Assembly (NCBI RefSeq): GCF_000737785.1
Contig: NZ_JPRO01000001.1
Coordinates: forward strand, 62,001 to 126,000
Source: Chryseobacterium luteum
Lineage (GTDB): Bacteria; Bacteroidota; Bacteroidia; Flavobacteriales; Weeksellaceae
Reading direction: 5' to 3'
Length of the DNA stretch: 64,000 bases
This document shows positions 8,682-18,519 of the stretch, in pieces. Both the position numbers and the translations under genes were made by a program. Under the pieces are notes generated by a model that was given only the letters and a program-made list of their open reading frames with translations, had not been told where the DNA came from and made no database searches. The number at the start of each line of letters is the position of its first letter. The first letter of the stretch is position 1.

Positions 8682-10922
8682 TTATTTTACAGGCTTATTT
8701 CCCATTACAAATTTCAGCTCACCTCCATTCATGATATCACTGTGGTTGATTTCCCAGCTTTTGAATTCTTTCCCGTTCAGGAATATTTTCTGAACATAGA
8801 TATTCTTATCAGATATTTTGTCAGCTATTACAGTGAAGGTTTTTCCATTCTCCAGTTTTAAGGATACTTCAGGAAACTGTGGCGCACCAATAGCGTATAC
8901 AGGTTTTCCTGGAGTTACCGGGTAGAATCCTAATGATGAGAAGATATACCAGGCAGACATCTGGCCGCAGTCTTCATTATTGACAATTCCGTCAGGTTTT
9001 GCCGCATACATATGATCGCGGATGAATTTGACCATTTTCTGGGTTTTGTAAGGAGCTCCTGCATAGTTGTACAGATAAGGAACATGGTGCCCCGGCTCGT
9101 CACCGAATCCCAGAGAGCCGATAAATCCTGAAATATCCACATGCTGCTCACCGATCATCTTAAGCTCTTCGGTAAAGGTTTTGTCCAGTTTTTCTTCAAA
9201 TCCTTTTTTCCCTCCATATAAATTCATCATTTCATCGATCTGATGGGGAACAAAGAAATCATAAGCCCATATATTTCCTGAAACCCAATGCGGCTGAAGT
9301 TTTTTCCAATCGTTTAAAACAAAATCCGGTAAGAATTCTCCGTTTTTCTGTTTAGGCCAGAAATGATTATTTTCTTTGTTGAAGGTATTCAGAAAGCTCA
9401 TCGACCGTTTTTTATACATTTCCGCCTCGTCTTTTTTTCCTAATTTTTCGGCAAGCTGCTGAATGCACCAGTCATCATACGCATATTCCAGCGTAGCAGA
9501 AACTGAAGCTCCGTTTTCTGATGGTGTATATCCTAATTTTATATAATCATTAAGGCCTCCGCCTCCATCACTGCTGCTCATCTTGTCTGTTAAGGATGCA
9601 TCTTTCATTGCTGCAAATGCTTTCTCCTGATCGATTCCCGGTACGCCTTTGGAAATGGCATCCCAGATTACCGATACACTGTGGTAACCAAGCATACAGA
9701 AGTTATCGTAACCACAAAGTTCCCATATCGGCATATGGTCTTTACGGTCTGTATACCTGCTGATGAGAGAGTTGGCAAATTCTTTTGTATGCTTCTGATC
9801 CATAATGGTAAGCAATGGATGTGTCGCCCTGAAACCGTCCCAGTAAGAATAAGTGCTGTAATTGGTAAACCATTTGGTATTCATATTTTCCTGAGCGGCT
9901 ACATAATCTCCGTTGGTATCCATATAAAGGTTGGGAGCAATAAACGTGTGATACACACCTGTATAGAAAATTTTTCTCTGATCGTCTGTTCCGCCCGTTA
10001 CCTGGAATCTGTTGATCAGATCTCTCCAAGTGTTCTGGGCGGTTTCCTTAGCTTTTGCAAAATCTATGTTCCTGGCTTCGGCATCAAAGTTTTCCTGAGC
10101 TCCTTCCGTACTTACAGGAGATAAGGAAACTTTTACTTCAATGCTTTCATTTTCCTGCGTTGAAAATCTCACAAAAGCTTTAGCATCTTTGGCAAGAGCT
10201 ATTTTTTCGTTTTCCTTTATTTTTCCTTCGGAATAAGTTCCATAAGATTTAAACGGCTTTGAAAATTCCATCACGAAATAAGCAAATCGTTTTCCGCCCC
10301 AGCCGTTGCTGTAACAGTATCCTTTGATCTTATTGTTGTCTTCTATACTTACAAGGGTGTGATAAATATTCCCGAAGATCTTATTGGTAGGATCAATAAT
10401 GATGTTGGATTCTTCACTCTTTGGAAAGGTATATTTATGAAAACCTATTCTCGGAGAAGCCGTCAGCTCAGCCTTAATTCCGTAGCTGTCCAGCATTACT
10501 GAATAATATCCCGGTGAAGCGGTTTCTTTTTCGTGGCTGAATGTTGAACGGTAACCGTTTTCCGGTTTGTCCTCGGAGCCCGGAAGCATTTTTATTTTTC
10601 CGACGGTTGGCATCACTAAAATATCTCCAAGATCTGCCCAGCCTGTTCCACTAAGGTGATTATGACTGAATCCCATGATGGTTTTACTGCTGTAATGATA
10701 CCCGGAACACCAATCCCAGTCACCGCTTTTGGTATTCTGATCCGGACTGAGCTGGATCATTCCAAAGGGTGTAGTCGCTCCGGGAAATGTATGACCGTGC
10801 CCTCCTGTTCCTATGAACGGATCTACCCATGAAAGAACATCATCCTTCCGCTGCTGGGCATTTCCGGCATGAGAAAACAGGATTATTGATAAAAATATAA
10901 GCAGTTCTTTTTTCATAATCAT
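8682..10922 (-). CDS. GH92 alpha-mannosidase, exported (copy 2)
   Basis: 746 residues with signal peptide (LFSHAGNAQ, cut near residue 23). It has the classic GH92 start DPFIGTGGHGHTFPGATTPFG and FSHNHLSGTGWADLGD, then YSYWDGFRATHPLL, GYVNYAGAPYKTQ-like YLYNYAGAPYKTQ and NNEDCGQMSAWYIFSSLGFYP, with the conserved acidic catalytic residues. This is the canonical subgroup that removes alpha-1,2 (and some alpha-1,3) mannose from high-mannose N-glycans. It is only distantly similar to the copy at 1446-3716. The first two codons could be skipped in favour of the second Met (MKKELL), which gives a more usual signal peptide. Located 122 bases after GH130 in the operon. Confidence 0.93.
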   Translation of the reverse strand: MIMKKELLIFLSIILFSHAGNAQQRKDDVLSWVDPFIGTGGHGHTFPGATTPFGMIQLSPDQNTKSGDWDWCSGYHYSSKTIMGFSHNHLSGTGWADLGDILVMPTVGKIKMLPGSEDKPENGYRSTFSHEKETASPGYYSVMLDSYGIKAELTASPRIGFHKYTFPKSEESNIIIDPTNKIFGNIYHTLVSIEDNNKIKGYCYSNGWGGKRFAYFVMEFSKPFKSYGTYSEGKIKENEKIALAKDAKAFVRFSTQENESIEVKVSLSPVSTEGAQENFDAEARNIDFAKAKETAQNTWRDLINRFQVTGGTDDQRKIFYTGVYHTFIAPNLYMDTNGDYVAAQENMNTKWFTNYSTYSYWDGFRATHPLLTIMDQKHTKEFANSLISRYTDRKDHMPIWELCGYDNFCMLGYHSVSVIWDAISKGVPGIDQEKAFAAMKDASLTDKMSSSDGGGGLNDYIKLGYTPSENGASVSATLEYAYDDWCIQQLAEKLGKKDEAEMYKKRSMSFLNTFNKENNHFWPKQKNGEFLPDFVLNDWKKLQPHWVSGNIWAYDFFVPHQIDEMMNLYGGKKGFEEKLDKTFTEELKMIGEQHVDISGFIGSLGFGDEPGHHVPYLYNYAGAPYKTQKMVKFIRDHMYAAKPDGIVNNEDCGQMSAWYIFSSLGFYPVTPGKPVYAIGAPQFPEVSLKLENGKTFTVIADKISDKNIYVQKIFLNGKEFKSWEINHSDIMNGGELKFVMGNKPVK

Positions 10923-11044
10923 AATAGGAAAATCTTAAAAATTTCTCAAGATAGGGGTTTATTTAACAATATAAAAGCCATCATACCGATTTCAACAAGC
11001 GGGAAAACAAGGTTAACCTGCACATTTCTCATATTTAATCCGTT

Positions 11045-12016
11045 TTAAAGCGAATTGTTTTTCATAAAGTCAATAATTTCTGAAATATATCCAAATGCAA
11101 TAGCGACCACTGTATCGGCTGCTCCATAATACACCGTCACCTTATCTCCTTCTGAAAGTGCAGCGCACGGGAAAACCACATTGGGAATATCTCCGGTAAG
11201 TTCATATAGTTCAGCCGGAGCCAACAGATAGGGTTTTGTCCTGTACAATACTTTTGACGGATCTTCAAGGTCCAGCAGTGACGCCCCCATAGAATACCGG
11301 AATCCTCTGCAGGTATTGATCACGCCATGATAAAAAAGCAGCCATCCTTCTTCTGTCTTAATAGGAACAGGACCGGCACCTATTTTTGTACACTGCCACG
11401 CACTGTCTTCAAACGGAGCAACTTTCATTACGCAGCGGTGTTCACCCCAGTATTTCATATCCGGACTGTAGCTGATATAAATATCCCCGAAAGGTGTATG
11501 TCCATTATCACTCGGTCTGCTCAACATAGCATATTTACCATCTATTTTTTCAGGAAAAAGAACACCGTTCCTGTTAAAGGGAAGGAATGCATTTTCACAT
11601 TGAAAGAATTCTTTAAAATCAAAAGTATACGCAATTCCGATCGTAGGGCCATTATATCCGTTGCACCAGGTGATCCAGTAGCGGTCTTCTATAAAAGCAA
11701 CGCGGGGGTCGTATTTATAATCTGATTCTATCATTTCGGTATTTCCGGCTTGCATGTCAATAGGATCGTGGTTGATCTCCCAATTGATTCCATCTTTACT
11801 GAAACCTGCAAAAATGTTCATCTGCACGGCTTTGTTATCGCAACGGAAAACTCCCGCGAACCCATCTTCAAAAGGCACCACCGCACTGTTGAAAATGCTG
11901 TTGGATGTAGGTATCGCATATCTGCTGATGATCGGGTTTGCAGCGTAACGCCACATGATATCACTGCTGTTTTCCGGACGATCCTGCCAAGGGATCTTTG
12001 CTGGTTGAAATGTCAT
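11045..12016 (-). CDS. GH130 beta-1,4-mannosyl-GlcNAc phosphorylase
   Basis: 323 residues without signal peptide, so cytoplasmic. The GH130 signature is present: [14 protein letters not shown] at the start, [17 protein letters not shown], then [20 protein letters not shown] with the catalytic Asp, and [20 protein letters not shown]. Members in N-glycan loci use phosphate to split Man-beta-1,4-GlcNAc into mannose 1-phosphate and GlcNAc, saving ATP. In this operon it is the only enzyme for the beta-mannosyl bond, and the MFS carrier directly upstream (40 bases) would deliver the disaccharide. Subfamily 2 is my reading from overall pattern; mannobiose or mannosylglucose activity cannot be ruled out from sequence alone. 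Confidence 0.88.
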   Translation of the reverse strand: MTFQPAKIPWQDRPENSSDIMWRYAANPIISRYAIPTSNSIFNSAVVPFEDGFAGVFRCDNKAVQMNIFAGFSKDGINWEINHDPIDMQAGNTEMIESDYKYDPRVAFIEDRYWITWCNGYNGPTIGIAYTFDFKEFFQCENAFLPFNRNGVLFPEKIDGKYAMLSRPSDNGHTPFGDIYISYSPDMKYWGEHRCVMKVAPFEDSAWQCTKIGAGPVPIKTEEGWLLFYHGVINTCRGFRYSMGASLLDLEDPSKVLYRTKPYLLAPAELYELTGDIPNVVFPCAALSEGDKVTVYYGAADTVVAIAFGYISEIIDFMKNNSL

Positions 12017-12056
12017 AAAGTATTTTTACTTTTTATTTTAATTATTTAATAAATGA

Positions 12057-13343
12057 TTAGTGTTCCTTTGGTTTTTCAGAATATGAAAACGGAACAAACA
12101 GGGTGACAATAAAAGCCGGTATGGTGGCAATCAGGACCCAGATGAAGAACATTTTGTATCCTATCCAATCGCTGATCATCCCGCTGAACATTCCCGGAAT
12201 CATTACACCGAGGTTCATGATACCGGTTGCGAAAGCATAATGGGCAGTTTTGTGCTCTCCGGGTGCTATCTGCTGCATGATGTAAAGCATCAGCCCTACA
12301 AAACCGAATCCGTAGCCAAAATATTCGACTACAACGGCAATACCTACCGGAAGCAGTTCTGCCGGCTGAAAATATGCCAATAATGCATAGACTGCAAATG
12401 GAATATTAAAGGCCGAACAAAGCCAGATCAGAGATTTTTTCAGTCCTCTGGCTGCAATGAAGTAACCAGCAAGAACGGATCCCAAAATAAATGCGGCTGA
12501 ACCGTAAGTCCCGTAAATAAGTCCAATATCTGAGGTCGATAATCCTAATCCTCCTGAAGTTCTTGGCGCTTTGAAAAACAAGGGGGCAATCTTTATAGCA
12601 AATCCTTCCGCAAAACGGTAGAGAATAATGAACAGTACCGCCCACATGATATTTTTCTTTTTGAAGAAAGAAGTGATGACTTCCAATAGCTCTTTGCGGA
12701 CATTCCCTGCTTTTCCGGTTTCTTTTCCCTGTTTATTTTCTTTCGGCAAAACAGCGTAATGGTAAACCGCTAAGGCAAAAAACAGAAGGCCGTAAATTCC
12801 CATGATGATCATCCAGGCATTGGTAACTCCCTTGGTTTTCTCCAAAACTCCCGCGAAATATACCAGAACCCCACTGCTGATGATCTTGGCCAGATTGTAG
12901 AACGCTCCCTGCCATCCTATATATTTTGCCTGTTCTTTGTTGGTCAAAAAATTGATGTAGGTACCATCTGCTGCTATATCATGTGTTGCTCCACAAAAGG
13001 CCACAACGGCAAAAAGGGCAATGCTGTATTTGAAAAAATCAGGCATCGGTAAGCTTAGCGCAATCAGGGCGAACAGAATTCCTATGGCAAACTGAGTGGC
13101 TACCACAAAGAATTTTTTTGTTTTATAGATTTCCAGAAAAGGGCTCCAGAGAGGTTTTAAGGTCCAGGAAAACATGATAAGAGCCGTCCAGAATGTGATC
13201 TTAGAATCTGAAATACCCATGTCTTTGTACATAATCCCGGAGACCGCATTAATGGTTACAAAGGGAATTCCCATTGCAAAATATAATGTAGAGATCCAGA
13301 AAATCGGTTTTACCGAACGAATTTCAGAGCTGTTGTTTCCCAT
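12057..13343 (-). CDS. MFS sugar transporter of the mannoside operon
   Basis: 428 residues with about 12 hydrophobic segments over the whole length and short charged loops, the pattern of a major facilitator in the inner membrane. The first half has GIPFVTINAVSGIMYKDMGI and a CGATHDIAADGTYINFL loop between helices 4 and 5, resembling AmpG-like permeases. A basic central loop (KENKQGKETGKAGNVRKE) divides the two six-helix halves. It sits between SusD and the GH130 phosphorylase and so most likely carries the Man-GlcNAc product from periplasm to cytoplasm. Substrate is inferred from context only. Confidence 0.85.
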   Translation of the reverse strand: MGNNSSEIRSVKPIFWISTLYFAMGIPFVTINAVSGIMYKDMGISDSKITFWTALIMFSWTLKPLWSPFLEIYKTKKFFVVATQFAIGILFALIALSLPMPDFFKYSIALFAVVAFCGATHDIAADGTYINFLTNKEQAKYIGWQGAFYNLAKIISSGVLVYFAGVLEKTKGVTNAWMIIMGIYGLLFFALAVYHYAVLPKENKQGKETGKAGNVRKELLEVITSFFKKKNIMWAVLFIILYRFAEGFAIKIAPLFFKAPRTSGGLGLSTSDIGLIYGTYGSAAFILGSVLAGYFIAARGLKKSLIWLCSAFNIPFAVYALLAYFQPAELLPVGIAVVVEYFGYGFGFVGLMLYIMQQIAPGEHKTAHYAFATGIMNLGVMIPGMFSGMISDWIGYKMFFIWVLIATIPAFIVTLFVPFSYSEKPKEH

Positions 13344-13532
13344 GTTTAAACTAAAATAGTAAAGAAAAGAGAGCCTCCCAAAAGGATCATTCCGGATTGA
13401 AACGAAACTAAAATTGAAGAATTCTGAAACAAACGTTTTAAGAAATTTCTCCTTCCGGAATGAAAAAAAACCAAATTAAATCTAACTTTTGAGACGGCCT
13501 CTTTATCTTTATAATTGATCTGCTTAAAATTA
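13344..13532. other. Intercistronic gap with long-range inverted repeat
   Basis: The only sizable gap between susD and the downstream enzymes. It holds arms TCATTCCGG (13387-13395) and CCGGAATGA (13455-13463). Such a hairpin could protect or terminate part of the transcript, giving more SusCD than enzymes; that role is an inference. Confidence 0.35.
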
Positions 13533-15158
13533 TTACTTTTTATCCCACCATAATTTGGTTCCGCCTGTATCAGGACCTCCGATATATTGTAAAGCCTGAG
13601 CATAATTCAGCGTATTATTTCTGTATTTGGTCGGGATAGGAATTCTTCTGATCATGGCATCGGTGCTGATGGTTCCCTGACTGTCATTCAGAACATTTTT
13701 AAAAATAACAGGATAGCCTGTTCTTCTTTGTTCTGCCCATGCTTCGGAGCCGTCAGGATAAATAGCGATCCATTTCTGGGTCATGATCCTTTCTAATTTT
13801 CTTTCAAAAGAATCACCTTCGTTCCATTTGATGGTAATGGTACTCAACATCGGGCTTCCTGCCAGAATACTGTTTGAAGAATTTTTAGTGTCAATATAAG
13901 GAGCTTCTTTGGAGACTGCATCATCCGCATAAGTGGCATAGGCTGAGCTTTTGCCCCATTCTGCAAATGATATTTCAATGCCTTTATTGTAATCTGTTCC
14001 TGCATCTCCGGCTCCGGCATAACCCCTGATGGCGGCTTCAGCTTTCAAAAACCATACTTCAGCAGCGGTAAATATTTTATTTTTTCCATTACTTACAGAA
14101 AAATAATCTCCACTTGCAGCCGCAGCGATAGGTTGTGAAAAGTCTCCATAACGGTCTTTACTTCCCCCCATATCAACGCCCTGCCTCACTCCGATATATT
14201 GTCCTGCTACAGAAGGATCGGTGGCAGGTTTAGCATAAGCAGATCTTCTGGGATCATTAAAACCGTTCATAAATGCCATTAATGGTGCTCCTATCTTACA
14301 GTCTCCCCAGGAATAGATAATATCACTGAGGGGAGAAGCTGCTCCGTAATTGACCAAAGCATTTGAAGAATTGTCATCAATAAAGCCTACCGGGGAAGCT
14401 AAAGCCTGTTCAGCATACACTCTGGATTTCCCCGGATCTGCATAGCTGATCCGTAAAGCATAGCGCAGTTTAAGAGAATTGGCTAATTTTGCCCAATTGG
14501 CAGAACTTCCTCCAAAAACCAGATCGGATTTCTTAAGGACTGCATTATCTTCTATCCCGATACTTGTCTGAAGCGCAGATATTGCCAGATCCAGATCAGT
14601 CACAAAAGAATTGTAAGCCTCCTGCTGAGAATCAAAATCTGTGATTCCTGTAGTGGTATTCGGATGCTCGAATTTACTATAAATAACGGGACCGTGCGCA
14701 TCTGATACTTTTTGAGCAGCCATAATTCTTAATATGGAAAGTACTGCCAAAGAGTGCGAGAAATTAACACCGGCATAGTTTTTTACCGCTATGGTTTTAA
14801 AGTTTTTATACTGTTGATTCACATCCTCAAGCTGGTTCATCATCACTCTTTCGTTCCAACCGTCCATCATGAAGTAGGTGGTATTGTTTCGTCCTCCATT
14901 GTAAGGTGTTGCGGTACTGAATAATCCGCTGTACATATCAGCATTAAGGTTCGTCTGCAGCTGATAGATCCAGTTGGTCTGGCTTTGAAGATTTCTTTGC
15001 ATTTGCTTCATTGGGTTTGTAAGCAATAAGAAATCGGCATTAAGCTGTTCTGTTCCCAGACCTTCAGAGCTTTTTGAATCTATTTCTGCAAAGTCACCGG
15101 TGCAGCTTGCTACGGAAAGAAATAAGGCAGATGCTGCAAGTAGTATTTTAATATTCAT
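13533..15158 (-). CDS. SusD/RagB-like glycan-binding surface lipoprotein
   Basis: 541 residues. A lipoprotein signal peptide ends SVASC, with the acylated Cys at residue 19, followed by TGDFAEID, acidic as in surface-exported Bacteroidota lipoproteins. The body is helix rich with tetratricopeptide-like segments and the family features ILRIMAAQKVSDAHGPVIYS, SANWAKLANSLKLRYALRIS and AEVWFLKAEAAIRGY; this is the SusD/RagB group with the shorter SusD_2 type pattern. Together with the SusC channel 10 bases upstream it forms the lid of a glycan importer in the outer membrane. C-terminal WDKK has no sorting tail. Confidence 0.92.
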   Translation of the reverse strand: MNIKILLAASALFLSVASCTGDFAEIDSKSSEGLGTEQLNADFLLLTNPMKQMQRNLQSQTNWIYQLQTNLNADMYSGLFSTATPYNGGRNNTTYFMMDGWNERVMMNQLEDVNQQYKNFKTIAVKNYAGVNFSHSLAVLSILRIMAAQKVSDAHGPVIYSKFEHPNTTTGITDFDSQQEAYNSFVTDLDLAISALQTSIGIEDNAVLKKSDLVFGGSSANWAKLANSLKLRYALRISYADPGKSRVYAEQALASPVGFIDDNSSNALVNYGAASPLSDIIYSWGDCKIGAPLMAFMNGFNDPRRSAYAKPATDPSVAGQYIGVRQGVDMGGSKDRYGDFSQPIAAAASGDYFSVSNGKNKIFTAAEVWFLKAEAAIRGYAGAGDAGTDYNKGIEISFAEWGKSSAYATYADDAVSKEAPYIDTKNSSNSILAGSPMLSTITIKWNEGDSFERKLERIMTQKWIAIYPDGSEAWAEQRRTGYPVIFKNVLNDSQGTISTDAMIRRIPIPTKYRNNTLNYAQALQYIGGPDTGGTKLWWDKK

Positions 15159-15168
15159 TTTCTAAGTT

Positions 15169-18111
15169 TTAAAAGTTAGCTTTTAATGAAAAACCAAGCG
15201 AACGTGTAACAGGCATTCCAAACATATCAACACCTACACCTCCCGGATTCACGCCAGATACCTGTTCCGGATCGAATGGAGCTTTCTTGTATAAAAAGAA
15301 AAGATTGGTTCCGATTACACTCATCGTGATATCTTTAAAATATTTTGCATTAATATTGAAAGTATAAGATGCAGATGCCTGTCTTAGTCTTATTGTAGTT
15401 GCATTGTAAATATAGGCCTCATTAATTCCATCACTCCCGCCTACTAAATTATAATAAGCATGTGCGTCCGTGCGTCCTGTGTAAGCTTGCCCGTTTGCAT
15501 AAACAGCATTAGAAATAAGGACACCACCTGCGTCTCTGGCATCAGCTGTGGCCTGGCTTACTCCATATTTATCATTTAATGTCTGGGTCATTCCAAGTAC
15601 TTTTCCTCCGAATTTACCATCAATAAGAAAATTTAAATTGAATTTCCCGATGTTGAATGAATTACTGAAGCCAAGCATAAATTTAGGATTGGGATTACCC
15701 AGATATTGTCTTTGATTAGGATCTTTTGACGGCAATCCATTCTCATCAACAACGATTCTTCCCTGTCCGTCTCTTAAAAATACAGTTCCGTAAAGATCTC
15801 CAAACGAACCTCCTTTTTTTATCACATTGAATCCTCCTCCGTTCAGTGTAAATAATTTTTCGGAATCAGGATAAAACCCGGAAGGAAATACTTCTTTGAT
15901 TTTATTTTTATTGGCAGAAGCATTGACTGTAGCCGTCCATCCAAATTTCTCGTTATTAAATACTTTATAGGACAAACTGGATTCGAAACCTGTATTTTGA
16001 ATTTTACCGGCATTGATATCCCATTTCCCTATGGTAGTGGTATAATATCCTGTGGCATCTACTCCTTTCAGATATTGATCTGTTGTTAAAGAATTATAGT
16101 AGGTAATATCAAAACTCAGCTTGTTGCTGAACAATCTAAATTCTGTTCCGGCTTCAAAACTTTTATTTTTTTCCGGTCTTGGAAAAAGAGAGGTAAGCTC
16201 AGGATAAAGGCTGATATCTACAGGGGATGAAGTATAAGTCCCGGTAACAACACCGGCATTAAAGATAGGCTGGGGTAAAGTAGAATTAGGATCCAATGCA
16301 TTTCCAACAGTTGCATATGAAGTTCTCAGTTTCCAGAAATTAATAAAGCCTGGAAGCTGAAATATTTCATTCATAATACCATTAACCCCAATCGATTCAT
16401 AATCAAAAGATCTGTTAGGTGCGCCTGCCAGTGTAGAAGACCAGTCATTTCTAAAAGTAAGGTCCAGATAAAGCATTTTTTTGTAACCGAAATTAGCGCT
16501 GGCAAAAAAAGACTGATCTCTTCTGTTATAATTGGTAATGGTATAATTCAATCCATTTCCAACGGTTCCTTCTCCTGAGCTGTTTCCCCAATCCAGGTTA
16601 TTCAATGCAAAAAGATTGGCAATAAACAGCTTATTGTTTTCTATGTTGGTAACTGTTGTCTTAGAGTCCGAAACACTTCCCCCAACAGTAAAATCCAAAC
16701 TGAGATTTTCGCTGATCTTAGGATTACCTACCAAAATGAAGTCGCCGTAAGATGATGTCCTTTCAATGGTATTCTTATAAATTTTACCATTATTGGTTCC
16801 CCCAAGAACAATAGGTAAAGAGAAGACCGCAACATTACGCTGACTGTCAGAATTAAAATAATTATAATTACCCCTTACCTTCGCTACCAGCCAATCATTT
16901 ATAGTATAGCTAAGAGCAGCTGATCCATAAAATGTTTTGTTCTTCGTATTAACAGGATTTTTATTAAGTATCCAATACGGGTTTTGAGAGTTCTCGCCGT
17001 TGAAGCCTCCATCCGGCTTTATTGCCCACCAGTTCTGTGCGGGAAGATAGCGTGTCTGGTCAAAATAAGTATAATGATCCCCACTGTAATTATCAAAATT
17101 AATTCCTCTCGGAAACCAATAGATATTATTAAGTGGTGAAAAATAAGTTCCTGGGGTAAGTCTATTTCTGGATTCCTGCAAAGATGCCATTACATTCGCA
17201 TCCAAAACCAGCCTGTCCTCTAAAAACTTACTGGTATTTCTGAAGTTAAGATTGTACTGGTCAAATGTAGAAGTCGGAATTACCCCTTTGTTTGTGGTGT
17301 TTCCCAGAGAAAAAAAGCTTGAAGATTTATCATTTCCCGCCTGGAAAGTGAATCCGTTGGTCCAGGTTATCCCTGTATCAAAAAAGTCTTTCACATGATC
17401 CTTAGAGGCTCCTTTTTCACCCCAGCTGTCTTGCGATCCGGTAGTTCCGGTAGATGCATCATAAGGCGTTGTCTGAAGATAGCTATATTGTAATTCCGGT
17501 AAATTATACACCTTATCAAAAGTAAGACTCGAAGTAAACGAGAGAAGGCCTTTACCTTTTGCTCCGGTTTTCGTAACAATCAGGACAGCTCCATTTCCTC
17601 CCGCAGCTCCGTATAAAGCTGCTGCAGAAGCTCCTTTCAGGAAATTGATACTTTCAATATCTTCAGGATTGATGGTACTTAACACATCTCCCGTATCAGG
17701 CATAGATGCAAAATAATCAACATTTGGGCCCGTTGTTCCTTGAGTTCCGGTATTGTTAATGATCGGAATACCGTCAATGACATATAACGGCTGGCTGTTT
17801 CTTGTAGATTTATCTCCCCTCATGATAACCCTCACCGATCCTCCGGCACCACCATTGGTCTTATTGATCTGTACATTGGAAACCTTTCCATTGATGGAAT
17901 TCAAAAGATTGGGCGTTTTTACTTCAGTAAGCTCGTCCCCTCCAATTTGCTGGCTCGAATACGTTAGCGACCGGGCCTGCCTCTTTATCCCCAAAGAAGT
18001 AACAACCACCTCTTCTATTTTGGTTGTTTTAGCAGTATCTGCCTTTTTTGCTTCCTGTGCGTAGGCCGATAATGAAATAGCTAATAAAACCGGTATAACA
18101 GTTTTTCTCAT
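15169..18111 (-). CDS. SusC/RagA TonB-dependent glycan importer
   Basis: 980 residues. Signal peptide about 1-18 (LSAYA). A TonB box-like IEEVVVTSLGIKRQARSLTYS follows directly, then a plug with LLNSINGKVSNVQINKTNGGAGG and LYVIDGIPI, the SusC signature, and a long beta barrel ending SLGFSLKANF. The N-terminal carboxypeptidase-regulatory-like domain found in many SusC proteins is absent: only about 15 residues separate signal peptide and TonB box. First gene of the ten-gene operon, translated 10 bases before susD. It imports released high-mannose glycan, energised by TonB. Confidence 0.95.
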   Translation of the reverse strand: MRKTVIPVLLAISLSAYAQEAKKADTAKTTKIEEVVVTSLGIKRQARSLTYSSQQIGGDELTEVKTPNLLNSINGKVSNVQINKTNGGAGGSVRVIMRGDKSTRNSQPLYVIDGIPIINNTGTQGTTGPNVDYFASMPDTGDVLSTINPEDIESINFLKGASAAALYGAAGGNGAVLIVTKTGAKGKGLLSFTSSLTFDKVYNLPELQYSYLQTTPYDASTGTTGSQDSWGEKGASKDHVKDFFDTGITWTNGFTFQAGNDKSSSFFSLGNTTNKGVIPTSTFDQYNLNFRNTSKFLEDRLVLDANVMASLQESRNRLTPGTYFSPLNNIYWFPRGINFDNYSGDHYTYFDQTRYLPAQNWWAIKPDGGFNGENSQNPYWILNKNPVNTKNKTFYGSAALSYTINDWLVAKVRGNYNYFNSDSQRNVAVFSLPIVLGGTNNGKIYKNTIERTSSYGDFILVGNPKISENLSLDFTVGGSVSDSKTTVTNIENNKLFIANLFALNNLDWGNSSGEGTVGNGLNYTITNYNRRDQSFFASANFGYKKMLYLDLTFRNDWSSTLAGAPNRSFDYESIGVNGIMNEIFQLPGFINFWKLRTSYATVGNALDPNSTLPQPIFNAGVVTGTYTSSPVDISLYPELTSLFPRPEKNKSFEAGTEFRLFSNKLSFDITYYNSLTTDQYLKGVDATGYYTTTIGKWDINAGKIQNTGFESSLSYKVFNNEKFGWTATVNASANKNKIKEVFPSGFYPDSEKLFTLNGGGFNVIKKGGSFGDLYGTVFLRDGQGRIVVDENGLPSKDPNQRQYLGNPNPKFMLGFSNSFNIGKFNLNFLIDGKFGGKVLGMTQTLNDKYGVSQATADARDAGGVLISNAVYANGQAYTGRTDAHAYYNLVGGSDGINEAYIYNATTIRLRQASASYTFNINAKYFKDITMSVIGTNLFFLYKKAPFDPEQVSGVNPGGVGVDMFGMPVTRSLGFSLKANF

Positions 18112-18263
18112 AAGGTTTAGTTTTATTAAGATTTATGGAGAATCAACTACATTACCTTAATATTATTTATGGTATAAAAACAATATTTACCTTCCATTTC
18201 TGCAACATTTTGTCCTATACACACCAAATAATTAAAGTTTTGTTAAGATTTAATTCATATTAG

Positions 18264-18271
18264 CAAATCTA
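18264..18271 (-). promoter_or_regulatory. Probable -7 box of the glycan operon (TAGATTTG)
   Basis: The minus strand reads TAGATTTG, an exact TAnnTTTG match, 152 bases before the susC start codon. It is the only exact match I found between susC and the AraC gene and implies a leader of roughly 145 nt. Confidence 0.5.
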
Positions 18272-18519
18272 AATTTTGTTCACAGTCAGATATAATACTA
18301 TTTTATCATAAAACGATATTATTTTTTCAGCTGTTTTTTAAAACCTGTATTTATGTACTGATATCCAGCATACTACCACGATTTCCGACTTATAGATTTG
18401 ATGTCATATTTTTTTCAATATTGCCTGGACTGCGCGTGTCATATATTCATCAAAAAAAATCCGGATAAAGCTATCCGGATCATGAGAATATAAAATGTAT
18501 CTCCTTCATTTAAAATATA
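18272..18519. other. AT-rich regulatory gap between AraC gene and glycan operon
   Basis: No gene. It contains the upstream side of the operon promoter and, near 18464-18483, a small CCGGATAAAGCTATCCGG hairpin that would end the AraC-gene transcript. Confidence 0.45.
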
